Notes under the pieces: model-generated
Seen by the model: only the letters and a program-made list of their open reading frames with translations
Told to the model about the DNA's origin: nothing
The model's database searches: none
Shown: piece by piece, positions 16,664-24,700 of the stretch
Numbering within the stretch: position 1 is the stretch's first letter
Layout of the letters: each line of letters opens with the position of its first letter
Translations under genes and position numbers: made by a program
Source: Capsulimonas sp039928515
GTDB taxonomy: Bacteria; Armatimonadota; Armatimonadia; Armatimonadales; Capsulimonadaceae
Length of the DNA: 42,685 nt
Assembly (NCBI RefSeq): GCF_039928515.1
Contig: NZ_JBDSSZ010000061.1
Reading direction: 5' to 3' (one strand)

Positions 16664-19660
16664 TCAATTCATAATCTCCACCATCGCCTGCTTCCAATGC
16701 AGGCGGCGGCCGTCTTCCCACGCGGCGCCATAGGCGTTATCGCCGAGCGCCGCGTGGGCCTGGGCCATCCGGGCGTCGAGCTTGGCGCGGTCGTTGGGTG
16801 AGACGACCATCCCGACGCTCTCCCGCAGCGCCGCGACGGCGCCCCAGAGACGCGTGGTGCTTGTTGGCGTTCCCTGCGCCAGTGATACAGAGGCAATCCC
16901 GTCCAGATCCTCTGCAATCCCATCTAAGTCCTCCGCCACTTGGAAGAGTGTCAGGCTGTCTTTGTAAAACGCGCGCGCTTCGGAGAAGTCGCCACGCGCA
17001 TACGCGATGTCGCCTAAGCCGTTCAGCACCCAGGCGATGTGCAGCTTGCTCCCCAATTCCTGAAAGAGGCGCAGGGCTTCTTCCTGATACTGCTGAGCGC
17101 GGTCGCAGTCGCCGAGGTCACAAACGGCTTCCGCGAGTTTCATCAGAGAAAAACCGATGCTGTGCTGATCGCCCCCGGCCCGGCGGATTTCCAGGGCTTC
17201 TTCGTGAATCCGCACGGCCTCCGCGCTTTCGCCCCGGGCCTGCGCTAAGTCGCCCAGGCAGGTCAAAGACCAGGCGATATGCTGCGCACGATCCGCATCC
17301 CGAGCATGGCGCAGCGCCTCTTCGTATCTTTTTTGTGCTTCGTCTAACTCCCCCAAGGCGTAATAGACATTGCCCAGACTGTTGAGCGCCGAAGAGGTTG
17401 CAACCTTGTTGCCCGACTGCCTCCGAATGCTCAGGCTTTCCTCCAGCAAAGCCCTTGCGGTGGGATAATCGCTGAGCTGATTGGATATTGTCCCGGCCGC
17501 ATTCAGCACGAGCGCTCGTTCCGGGGTTGCTTCCTGCGCTCCCGGATGATCCAGAATCCGCTGCAAATGCTGTCGCGCCTCTGCGCTGTAGCCACGCGTG
17601 TACCAGAACGGCCAAAGCGCGCCTCCCAGACGCAGTCCGGCTTCCCCTCCCTTCGGGTCTCTCGCGCACCCGGCCAGCGCCGCCCGCAGATTGTCGTGCT
17701 CCCGTTCGATGCGCCGCAGATTACTCTCCGCTTCCGGCCCCGACATATACCGATCGCTCACAAGCGTCATGCACCAGTCGAAATGCCGATCTCGAACGGC
17801 TTCCGCCCCGGCGCCGTCGCCGAGCTTTTCCGCGCCATATTGCCGCATCGTTTCCAGGAAACGGTAACGGCCTCCAGTCTGCTCATCGCGCATTTCAAAC
17901 ACTGCAAGAGATTTGTCCACCAAGCCCGTCAGCAAATCCGGGACCTGGCTGCGTCCGATCCCATTCCCCGCGCAGACCTGCTCCGCCGCCTCCAAGGCCC
18001 AGCCGCCGGCGAATACCGATAGCCGCGCGAGCATGAGTTGTTCCTGGATGCTGAGCAGCGCGTGCGACCAGTCCAGGGTCGCGCGCAAGGTTTGCCGACG
18101 AGGCAGCGCTTCGCGGCTGCCGCCGGTAAGTAAGCCCAGCTGATTGTCCAGGCGTTCGACAATCTGGGCCGGGGTCATCGCCTTGATCCGGGCGGCGGCC
18201 AGCTCAATCGCCAGCGGAACGCCCTGCAAGCGAGCGCAGATTTGCGCCACGGCCGGAGCATTCCCCGGCGTCAACGCAAACGACTGATGGACCGCCTGCG
18301 CACGCTCCACGAAAAGCCGAATGCTTTCATATTGGAGCAGCAATTGCTCGGGATCAGTCTCCTCCGCAGTCAGCATTTCTGGGATCGGGACCGAGAGCGA
18401 GGGGACCGCCCAGACCGCTTCGCCGGTGATTCCCAGGGCGGTCCGGCTGGTGGCGAGGACTTTCATACCCGCGCTGTTTTGCAGGAGATACCCGGCAGCC
18501 TGCGTGCATGCTTCCAGAAGGTGCTCGCAGTTGTCCAGCACCAGAAGAACGCGCTTTGCGCGCAGATGCTCGGCGAGGGTTTCCAGCAGGGTGCAGCCCG
18601 CTTCCTGACGCACGCCCAGCACGGCGGCGATTTGCGGCGCCACCCGGTCCGGCTGGGAGAGCGCTTCCAGGCAAATCAGCCATACCCCGCCCGGGAAGTC
18701 CGGGGCGGCTTTGGCGGCGACGGCCAGCGCCAGCCGTGTTTTGCCGATCCCGCCCGGCCCGGTCAGCGTCACCAGACGGGATCGCCGCAGCAGGCTGGCC
18801 GCTTTTCGCTGCTCGCCCTCCCGGCCGACCAACTCGGTGAGCGGGTGGGGCAGGAAACCGGCGATCACCGGCGCGGCGTCGTCTTGTGGTTCCGCTCCTG
18901 GCGCCTTGACGGACAAGCGCGCCTGCCGCGATTCTTTGCGTAGGCGTGCGTACAGGGCGCTGGTCCGTTCATCTGGCGCGGCGTTTGGGTCTCCCTGGAG
19001 CAGTTCGAGAAACTCTCGGTAAACTTCCAAGGCGGCGTTCGTTTCGCCATCCCGCGCCAGGGCTTCCATCAGCCCGCGCCGCGCCGTCTCCCACCAGGGC
19101 GCCAAGGTCACGGCGCGCCGCCAGTAGCCCGTGGCGGCGAGGAACTCTTGGGCGGCCTGCGCGGCCTCCGCCAGCGTCTCCAAAGCGCGAAGACAGCTTT
19201 GTTCGCGCGCGCCGCGCTCCGACGCTACCCACTCTTCGGTCAATCCCTCCAGCAGCGACCCCTGATAGAGCGCGATCGCTCGCTCCAAAGACGTTGGAGT
19301 ATTTGCCGAGATCGCTGTATCGAAAAGGGTGACGTCAATATCCACGCCCGTCAATTCCAGACAAAGTGTATGACGGTGGGGTGACTGTAAATGCCCGGCT
19401 TGAGCGCCAAGCGCCTGGCGCAATTCGCTCAGAACCGCACGCAGGCTGGCGGCCGCCCGGTCCCGATCTGTGTCCGGCCACAGCGTTTCGGCAAGCCAGG
19501 CGCGACCGACGGGCCGCCCGTGGCGCAGCGCGAGCAGCGCCAGCAGCGACAGGGCTTTGCGCGATCGCAGCGGGGGCAATGGCTGGTCTTGGACGCGTAC
19601 TTGCATCGGCCCAAATAGCGTGAGAGTGAGATCTTTGTTAACGATCTCGGGTGCGGTCAT
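16664..19660 (-). CDS. AfsR/SARP-type regulator: BTAD, NB-ARC ATPase, TPR
   Basis: A 998-residue STAND-class regulator. Order: an OmpR-like winged helix at the N-terminus (LTLFGPMQVRVQDQPLPPLR to LRAVLSELRQALG), the BTAD domain (LYQGSLLEGLTEEWVASER), an NB-ARC ATPase with Walker A GPGGIGKT and Walker B LLVLDNCEHLLE, and four or more tetratricopeptide repeats. Such proteins bind ATP and switch to an active DNA-binding oligomer when the TPR part senses a partner. ATG at 19660 follows GAGGA. A diverged tandem duplication (EDLDGIA twice) sits near the C-terminus. It is divergent from two alpha/beta hydrolase genes, its likely targets. Confidence 0.92.
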   Translation of the reverse strand: MTAPEIVNKDLTLTLFGPMQVRVQDQPLPPLRSRKALSLLALLALRHGRPVGRAWLAETLWPDTDRDRAAASLRAVLSELRQALGAQAGHLQSPHRHTLCLELTGVDIDVTLFDTAISANTPTSLERAIALYQGSLLEGLTEEWVASERGAREQSCLRALETLAEAAQAAQEFLAATGYWRRAVTLAPWWETARRGLMEALARDGETNAALEVYREFLELLQGDPNAAPDERTSALYARLRKESRQARLSVKAPGAEPQDDAAPVIAGFLPHPLTELVGREGEQRKAASLLRRSRLVTLTGPGGIGKTRLALAVAAKAAPDFPGGVWLICLEALSQPDRVAPQIAAVLGVRQEAGCTLLETLAEHLRAKRVLLVLDNCEHLLEACTQAAGYLLQNSAGMKVLATSRTALGITGEAVWAVPSLSVPIPEMLTAEETDPEQLLLQYESIRLFVERAQAVHQSFALTPGNAPAVAQICARLQGVPLAIELAAARIKAMTPAQIVERLDNQLGLLTGGSREALPRRQTLRATLDWSHALLSIQEQLMLARLSVFAGGWALEAAEQVCAGNGIGRSQVPDLLTGLVDKSLAVFEMRDEQTGGRYRFLETMRQYGAEKLGDGAGAEAVRDRHFDWCMTLVSDRYMSGPEAESNLRRIEREHDNLRAALAGCARDPKGGEAGLRLGGALWPFWYTRGYSAEARQHLQRILDHPGAQEATPERALVLNAAGTISNQLSDYPTARALLEESLSIRRQSGNKVATSSALNSLGNVYYALGELDEAQKRYEEALRHARDADRAQHIAWSLTCLGDLAQARGESAEAVRIHEEALEIRRAGGDQHSIGFSLMKLAEAVCDLGDCDRAQQYQEEALRLFQELGSKLHIAWVLNGLGDIAYARGDFSEARAFYKDSLTLFQVAEDLDGIAEDLDGIASVSLAQGTPTSTTRLWGAVAALRESVGMVVSPNDRAKLDARMAQAHAALGDNAYGAAWEDGRRLHWKQAMVEIMN

Positions 19661-19689
19661 GATCGGGTCCTCAATACGGGAGGGCGTCA

Positions 19690-19728
19690 CGGAATAGACG
19701 CTTCGGAATACGCCTTCGACTCGTCGAA
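19690..19728. promoter_or_regulatory. Operator-like repeats between BTAD regulator and hydrolases
   Basis: Two copies of CGGAATA start at 19690 and 19704, and an inverted repeat TTCGAC-tc-GTCGAA lies at 19715-19728. All fall in the 165-bp divergent intergenic region. The 14-bp spacing does not match the 11-bp period of classical SARP sites, so binding by the BTAD protein is only a possibility. Confidence 0.4.
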
Positions 19729-19825
19729 ACAATATTCCTCCCAAACCGGAACGTTACAATAACGCTCACCTGGGATAATGACGGCAAGTCTGAAAAGACA
19801 ATGCCTAAGATGGAGGAACGAAAGC

Positions 19826-20647
19826 ATGAGTACGATCACGACAAAAGACGGAACAGACATCTTCTACAAGGATTGGGGAACGGGCCGCCCCGTGGTCTTT
19901 TCGCACGGCTGGCCACTGAACGCCGACGCTTGGGATGGCCAGATGGTCTTTCTCGGCGAGCGTGGCTACCGGGTGATCGCGCATGACCGGCGCGGACATG
20001 GGCGTTCGTCGCAGACGTGGACCGGCAACCACATGGATACTTACGCCGACGATCTCGCCGAGCTGTTCGAAGCGCTCGACCTGAAGGACGCCATTCTCGT
20101 GGGCCATTCCACGGGCGGCGGCGAAGTGGCGCACTATATTGGCCGCCACGGAACGTCACGCGTCGCCAAAGCCGTTCTGCTCGGCGCGGTGCCGCCATTG
20201 ATGCTCAAGACCGACGCCAACCCCGGCGGCCTGCCGATCGAAGTCTTCGACGGCATTCGCACGAACACGTTCAATAACCGCTCGCAGTTCTTCAAGGACC
20301 TTGCCGTCCCATTCTACGGCTTCAACCGCGAGGGCGCCACACCCAACCAGGGAGCGATCGACGCATTCTGGCTCCAGGGCATGCAGGCCGGGATTAAGAG
20401 CGTGCTGGATTGCATCCAGCAGTTCTCCGAGACCGACTTCACCGAGGACTTGAAGAAGTTCGATATTCCCACACTAGTCGCGCACGGCGACGCTGACCAG
20501 ATCGTCCCCATCGGCGCGTCGGCGCTTCTCACGGCAAAGCTTGTCAAGGACGCCACCCTGAAGATCTACCCCGGCGCCCCGCATGGCCTCGCCACTACAC
20601 ATCAAGATGAGTTCAACGCCGATCTGCTGGCGTTTATCGAATCCTAA
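19826..20647 (+). CDS. Alpha/beta hydrolase, non-heme chloroperoxidase/arylesterase-like
   Basis: A 273-residue alpha/beta hydrolase of the cofactor-free haloperoxidase/esterase group. The N-terminus (TKDGTDIFYKDWGTGRPVVF) and HGWPLNADAWDGQM, the DRRGHGRSSQTWTG strand, the nucleophile elbow GHSTGGGEVAHYIGRHG (Ser), the acid in HGDADQIVP and the His in GAPHGL form the expected triad. These enzymes hydrolyse small esters and may show perhydrolase activity. ATG at 19826 is supported by GGAGGA eight bases upstream. First of two hydrolase genes divergent from the BTAD regulator. Confidence 0.93.
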   Translation: MSTITTKDGTDIFYKDWGTGRPVVFSHGWPLNADAWDGQMVFLGERGYRVIAHDRRGHGRSSQTWTGNHMDTYADDLAELFEALDLKDAILVGHSTGGGEVAHYIGRHGTSRVAKAVLLGAVPPLMLKTDANPGGLPIEVFDGIRTNTFNNRSQFFKDLAVPFYGFNREGATPNQGAIDAFWLQGMQAGIKSVLDCIQQFSETDFTEDLKKFDIPTLVAHGDADQIVPIGASALLTAKLVKDATLKIYPGAPHGLATTHQDEFNADLLAFIES

Positions 20648-20732
20648 AGAGGGATCGGCTCGGCGCGAGCGGAATACGCACTCGCGCCGAACCAGACCGT
20701 CCCATCACATCCGCCCTTCCGAGGAGAGTATC

Positions 20733-21575
20733 ATGACCGAAAGTACTTCCGTTCCAAAACTTGCCGATACCATCGTCCTGGTCCACGGCCTCTGGATGAC
20801 GCCACGCAGCTGGGAGCACTGGGTCCAGCGCTACACGGACAAGGGCTACAAGGTGATTGCCCCGGCGTATCCCGGCCTGGAAGTCGAGGTCGAAGCCCTG
20901 CGCGCGGACCCATCGCCCATTACGGCGCTGACCATGCCCGGCGTGGTCAAGCACTTCGAAGACATCATCGGCGCTCTGGATACGCCGCCGATCCTGATCG
21001 GCCACTCCCAGGGCGGAGTGATCGTGCAGATCCTGCTCGACCACGGCTTCGGCGCGGCGGGCGTCGCGATCGACTCCGTGCCGGCCGAGGGTGTCTACGT
21101 GGTCCCGCTGTCACAGGTCGAGGCCATTTTCCCAATCCTGAGCCACCCGTCCACGCGTCACGACGTCGCGCCATTCACACCCGAACAGTTCCACTTCGCG
21201 TTCACCAACACCTTGACCGAGGAAGAATCCCAGGCGGCGTGCGAGCGCTACTACATCCCCGCGCCGGGCGCCTTCGTGTGGGAAGGCGTCCTGGCGAACT
21301 TCACGCCCGGCCACCAGTCCGTCTACGTCAATTACCATAACGACGACCGCGCGCCCTTGCTCTTCCTCGCCGGCGGCGCCGACAACATCATGCCCCCCGC
21401 CGTGAACAAGGCCAACGCGGAGCATTACAACAAGTCGAAAGCCGTCACTCACTACTACGAGTTCCCCGGCCGCAGCCACTACACCGTCGGCCAGCCCGGC
21501 TGGGAATCCGTCGCCGACTACGCTCTCGACTGGGCGATCACTGCGCAAAAATCAGCGGCGCCCGCCGCTGTTTAG
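20733..21575 (+). CDS. Alpha/beta hydrolase
   Basis: A 280-residue alpha/beta hydrolase of a different subfamily from its neighbour. It has TIVLVHGLWMTPRSWEHW (oxyanion strand), nucleophile elbow GHSQGGVIVQILL (Ser), and a late His in GRSHYTVGQPGW; the acid is probably in LAGGADNIMPP. No signal peptide. It resembles uncharacterised hydrolases often annotated as lysophospholipase-like; the substrate is unknown. ATG at 20733 follows GAGGAGAG. It lies 85 bp after the first hydrolase and is followed by a strong terminator, so the two are probably one transcript. Confidence 0.9.
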   Translation: MTESTSVPKLADTIVLVHGLWMTPRSWEHWVQRYTDKGYKVIAPAYPGLEVEVEALRADPSPITALTMPGVVKHFEDIIGALDTPPILIGHSQGGVIVQILLDHGFGAAGVAIDSVPAEGVYVVPLSQVEAIFPILSHPSTRHDVAPFTPEQFHFAFTNTLTEEESQAACERYYIPAPGAFVWEGVLANFTPGHQSVYVNYHNDDRAPLLFLAGGADNIMPPAVNKANAEHYNKSKAVTHYYEFPGRSHYTVGQPGWESVADYALDWAITAQKSAAPAAV

Positions 21576-21584
21576 CCGCAAACG

Positions 21585-21627
21585 AAACACGCCGCCAACT
21601 CTGCATTGAGATGGCGGCGTGTTTTTT
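21585..21627 (+). terminator. Rho-independent terminator
   Basis: AAACACGCCGCCA (21585-21597) pairs with TGGCGGCGTGTTT (21612-21624), followed by TTT G TTTG. A strong GC stem with a T-run ends the hydrolase transcript; the A-run on the left also allows it to serve the convergent toxin gene. Confidence 0.85.
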
Positions 21628-21643
21628 GTTTGAGAGTAAATGG

Positions 21644-22063
21644 TTAAGGTCCAATAATCGTAAAAGGCGTTTTTCGTCCAATACGGTATGTGGAAAAATC
21701 TTTGCGATCTACCGTAAAAACCTTGGTGAGTGATAGGCGTTCCGCCAGCGCCACGAGCGACGCGTCCGCGAAGTCCATCGGCCGATCATTGTACTTACTC
21801 ATCAGTTCCTCCATGCGAACGAGTTCGCTTGCGGAAGGATGAGACAGGAGCAGATCGCCTCGGTTGATGAGTCGCCAGAGCGCCTCTTGGGCTCGCCAGC
21901 CCGCTCGGTCCATGAGGATATACATAGCCTCCGTAAGTACCGGCAAAGTTGTGTAGAACTCACAATTTAGACTGAGCATCGTTTGAGTGCATACCGTGTG
22001 ATGATCGTCGCCTCGGTGGAAAATAGCAACCAGTGGACCGGCATCCATGAGAATGTCAGTCAT
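21644..22063 (-). CDS. PIN-domain toxin (VapC-like)
   Basis: A 139-residue PIN-domain RNase of VapC type. All acidic positions are present: Asp7 (LMDAGPLVAIF), Glu45 (LTEAMYIL), Asp100 (DFADASLVALAE) and Asp119/Asp122 (FTVDRKDF). Such toxins cleave tRNA or rRNA when freed from the antitoxin. Its ATG overlaps the end of the antitoxin gene upstream by 8 bp, the usual coupled order. The 3' end faces the hydrolase operon. Target RNA is unknown. Confidence 0.88.
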   Translation of the reverse strand: MTDILMDAGPLVAIFHRGDDHHTVCTQTMLSLNCEFYTTLPVLTEAMYILMDRAGWRAQEALWRLINRGDLLLSHPSASELVRMEELMSKYNDRPMDFADASLVALAERLSLTKVFTVDRKDFSTYRIGRKTPFTIIGP

Positions 22064-22316
22064 TGGATTGTGTCGCCTCGTACTTTCGGTTTAATATTTC
22101 ACGAAAAACCTCTTTGTGTCGTGTCGATAAATTGGCTTCACCACTATCGAAAATTCCGATAATATCACTGTAACGGCTTTTTTGCGGCAGGTCGCTCTCG
22201 CGCTCGAAATATTGCTCCAGAGCTTGGCGATGTACTTCAGAAACCGAAATCCCTTTCCTTGCCGCCATTTGACGTAACTTATCCTGAGTGGTAGAATCTA
22301 GTCGAACGCTGCTCAT
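22056..22316 (-). CDS. Ribbon-helix-helix antitoxin
   Basis: An 86-residue protein. The first 45 residues fit a ribbon-helix-helix DNA-binding domain (MSSVRLDSTTQDKLRQMAAR then KGISVSEVHRQALEQYFERE). The C-terminal half should wrap and block the toxin. ATG at 22316 is set by GGAGG eight bases upstream. The gene overlaps the toxin and is preceded by an inverted repeat at 22347-22375, the likely operator for antitoxin autoregulation. Confidence 0.85.
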   Translation of the reverse strand: MSSVRLDSTTQDKLRQMAARKGISVSEVHRQALEQYFERESDLPQKSRYSDIIGIFDSGEANLSTRHKEVFREILNRKYEATQSND

Positions 22317-22346
22317 AGCGATACCTCCATCGTTATTGTACCACAT

Positions 22347-22375
22347 TGTATTACACTGTGATGCAATGTAATACA
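22347..22375. promoter_or_regulatory. Toxin-antitoxin operator shared with aminotransferase promoter
   Basis: TGTATTACA (22347-22355) and its exact complement TGTAATACA (22367-22375) are separated by 11 bases. A minus-strand TACAAT (22335-22340) suits the toxin-antitoxin promoter. The right arm ends only ten bases before the aminotransferase ATG at 22386, so bound antitoxin would also cover the start region of that gene. Confidence 0.65.
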
Positions 22376-22385
22376 CAGGACACTC

Positions 22386-23555
22386 ATGCCCATCCGTACC
22401 TCCCAAAAAGCTTCGCTCTTCGGCGAGTCCGTCATCCGGGAAATGACGCGCCTCTTTCTGGCGCGCGGCGATAAGCCCGGCGTCAACCTCGCGCAGGGCT
22501 TTCCGGACTTTCCCGCCCCCTTGGCGATGAAGGAAGCCGCGTGCCGTGCGATCATGAATGACGTGAACCAGTACGCCGTCACGTGGGGCGCTCGCTCACT
22601 GCGTCACGCCATCGCGGATAAGACCGCGCGCTTTTACGGGGATCGCCCGGACCCGGAGCGCGAGATCACGGTGGCGTGCGGCGCGACCGAGGCGATGATG
22701 GCGGCGCTCATGGCCGTCGTCGATCCCGGCGACGAAGTGATTGTCTTCGAACCCTTCTACGAAAACTACGGCCCCGACGCTATTTTGTCCGGAGCCACCC
22801 CACGCTTCGTCACCCTGCACGAACCCGATTGGTCGTTCGACCTTGCCGAACTCACGGCGGCGTTCAACGACAATACGCGCGCGATTATCATCAACACGCC
22901 GAATAATCCGACCGGCAAAGTCTTCACGCGCGAAGAACTCACCCAGATCGCCGATCTCTGCCAAAAATGGGACGTCACTGCGATCACCGATGAGATCTAC
23001 GAGCACATGGTCTACGAAGGCCCGCACATTCGGATCGCCGACCTTCCCGGCATGCGCGAGCGGACCATCACCATCAGCGGCCTTTCCAAAACCTACAGCG
23101 CCACCGGCTGGCGCATCGGCTGGCTTATCGCGCCTCCCGAAGCCACCAACGCCATCCGCAAAGTCCACGACTTCCTCACCGTCGGCGCCGCGGCGCCCCT
23201 CCAAGAAGGCGCCGCCCTCGCCCTGACCTTCCCCGACGAATACTACACCCGCCTCACCAACCTCTACCGAGAAAAGCGCGATTTCATGGCGAACGTCCTC
23301 CGAGAAACAGGCTTCCAAGTCTACGACCCGCACGGCGCCTACTATATCATGACCGACATCGGCGGCCTCGGCTGGGACAACGACATTGCCTTCACCCACT
23401 GGCTCATCGAAACCCACGGCGTCGCCGTCGTCCCCGGCAGCAGCTTCTACCGCGATCCGGCGCTGGGCCGCACCAAGGTGCGCTTTTGCTACTGCAAGAA
23501 GCCCGAGACGTTGGAGACGGCGGCGAAGTTACTGCGCGGCTTGCGGGGCGGGTGA
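22386..23555 (+). CDS. Pyridoxal-phosphate aminotransferase, class I/II
   Basis: A 389-residue fold-type I aminotransferase. NLAQGFPDFPAP near the start, the PLP-binding ACGATEAMMAALMAVVDPGDE, NTPNNPTGKVFTREEL, the DEIYEHMVYEG region and the Schiff-base lysine in SGLSKTYSATGWRIGW are all intact, followed by a C-terminal GVAVVPGSSFY and substrate-carboxylate Arg (KVRFCY). It is most like the methionine/kynurenine/glutamine-type subgroup that begins with a GFPDF motif; substrate not certain. The start has a modest AGGA site. Its promoter overlaps the divergent antitoxin operator. Confidence 0.93.
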   Translation: MPIRTSQKASLFGESVIREMTRLFLARGDKPGVNLAQGFPDFPAPLAMKEAACRAIMNDVNQYAVTWGARSLRHAIADKTARFYGDRPDPEREITVACGATEAMMAALMAVVDPGDEVIVFEPFYENYGPDAILSGATPRFVTLHEPDWSFDLAELTAAFNDNTRAIIINTPNNPTGKVFTREELTQIADLCQKWDVTAITDEIYEHMVYEGPHIRIADLPGMRERTITISGLSKTYSATGWRIGWLIAPPEATNAIRKVHDFLTVGAAAPLQEGAALALTFPDEYYTRLTNLYREKRDFMANVLRETGFQVYDPHGAYYIMTDIGGLGWDNDIAFTHWLIETHGVAVVPGSSFYRDPALGRTKVRFCYCKKPETLETAAKLLRGLRGG

Positions 23556-23564
23556 GAAAAGACG

Positions 23565-24032
23565 ATGGATGAAATCGCTGAAGACGACAATTGGCTTAAC
23601 GCTAGTTTTCTCAATTGTCAAAATTGCCAGGTCGCGCTTTATCGTGTCGATCATTCGGGGTTTCATGACTGCCACTTCCTCTATTGTGACTCCTGCGCCA
23701 TCTGTGCGGAAGTTGATTTTTATGATCCCGTTTATGCCGAGATCAATCGCTCTCTTGTCACAGATGCCGGTAAGTCAAAATATCGGCTTATCATGGATGC
23801 GATTGAGGAGCGATTGAAGCCTTGTGATTGCGGAGGCAAATTTCTGGCAAATGCTGCGCGCCGATGCTATTCCTGTGCGGCGGTTGTGCTGCAAGATACT
23901 CCTGATGTCGATCTCTATCCCGCTTTATTTGGCGTTGATCCTGATGAACATGAGATCACGGAACAAGAGGAGCAGGCGGCGGAAGAATTTCAAGCGAAGT
24001 TTGTCAGAACGGAAGATCTATGGAAGCCATAG
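23565..24032 (+). CDS. Cysteine-rich hypothetical protein
   Basis: A 155-residue cytoplasmic protein with several cysteine pairs: C-x2-C at LNCQNCQVAL, a dense CHFLYCDSCAICAE, C-x-C at KPCDCGG and YSCA. The spacing fits two zinc ribbons or a split ribbon. The C-terminus is acidic (DEHEITEQEEQAAEEFQ). No known family recognised. It follows the aminotransferase by 9 bp and overlaps the next gene by 13 bp, so all three may be co-transcribed. Confidence 0.7.
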   Translation: MDEIAEDDNWLNASFLNCQNCQVALYRVDHSGFHDCHFLYCDSCAICAEVDFYDPVYAEINRSLVTDAGKSKYRLIMDAIEERLKPCDCGGKFLANAARRCYSCAAVVLQDTPDVDLYPALFGVDPDEHEITEQEEQAAEEFQAKFVRTEDLWKP

Positions 24033-24460
24033 ACGATTACGAGCGCAGTGCGATGGATTGGTTTCTGAGGACGCTGCAACATACCAGCAACGGAACATTG
24101 TATGGGGCAACACTGACCGTTGCGCCGGAGACATGGCATCTCTTCCAAAGCCGCCAGGACTTAATGACGGACGATGAGCGTGCGGCAAGGCTTTATCTGG
24201 CGATGGACGACTACGCGAATGCTTTTACGACAAAACGGGAGCGTGTCAAAGGGCAGAATAGGGCGAAGCGAATGCTGACGCCGGCGATTGAAGCGCAACT
24301 GAAAGATGGCTCGAATGCGTTTCTGGCTTCCGTGGCGGCGCGAATTGTGCGGGAGCACGGGGCTGGAGTTCTCAATTACTGCCCGAAGTGCGGAGCGCTG
24401 GCGCGCACGCCACAGTCGCGTCAATGCCCTAAGTGCTTCCACTCATGGCGCAACGCGTAA
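24020..24460 (+). CDS. Zinc-ribbon hypothetical protein
   Basis: A 146-residue protein with a mostly helical N-terminal part (ERSAMDWFLRTLQHTSNGTL) and a C-terminal C-x2-C ... C-x2-C zinc ribbon (YCPKCGALARTPQSRQCPKC). It overlaps the upstream cysteine-rich gene by 13 bp. Function unknown; the ribbon suggests nucleic-acid or protein contact. Ends in a 240-bp gap before the convergent WD40 gene. Confidence 0.72.
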   Translation: MEAIDDYERSAMDWFLRTLQHTSNGTLYGATLTVAPETWHLFQSRQDLMTDDERAARLYLAMDDYANAFTTKRERVKGQNRAKRMLTPAIEAQLKDGSNAFLASVAARIVREHGAGVLNYCPKCGALARTPQSRQCPKCFHSWRNA

Positions 24461-24649
24461 TGTGTTCGAGGTGGCGATCTTGTCTGAGTCGGACACAACT
24501 CCGGAATGTGGCGGCAAGGTGGCGGCGTTCCGGAGCGGTGTTTCTTCCGCGGCTTTAAAGGGGACTAAAGGCGGCCGCGAAATCGTTCGGTAATGGGCGG
24601 CGCATTTGCGCCTATTTCTTTAGATCTGTGATGATTATAGCGTAGCAAT
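24461..24649. other. Non-coding gap with no clear signal
   Basis: Between the zinc-ribbon gene and the heptamer repeats I see no ORF with coding character, no strong hairpin with a T-tract and no clear promoter. Confidence 0.4.
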
Positions 24650-24688
24650 CGTGACGGCGCCGTGACGATTGGCGCCCAAAACGTGACG
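24650..24688. repeat. Second copy of the CGTCACR heptamer triplet
   Basis: CGTGACG occurs at 24650, 24661 and 24682 (CGTCACG on the minus strand): spacing 11 then 21 bp, the same as in the copy at 28734-28772, and the sequence between also matches (for example ACGATTGG). The two copies are direct repeats flanking the WD40 gene. This copy is downstream of that gene, between convergent genes, where a promoter operator is not expected. Its first half is also a near-palindrome. Confidence 0.75.
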
Positions 24689-24700
24689 GATCAAAATCGA

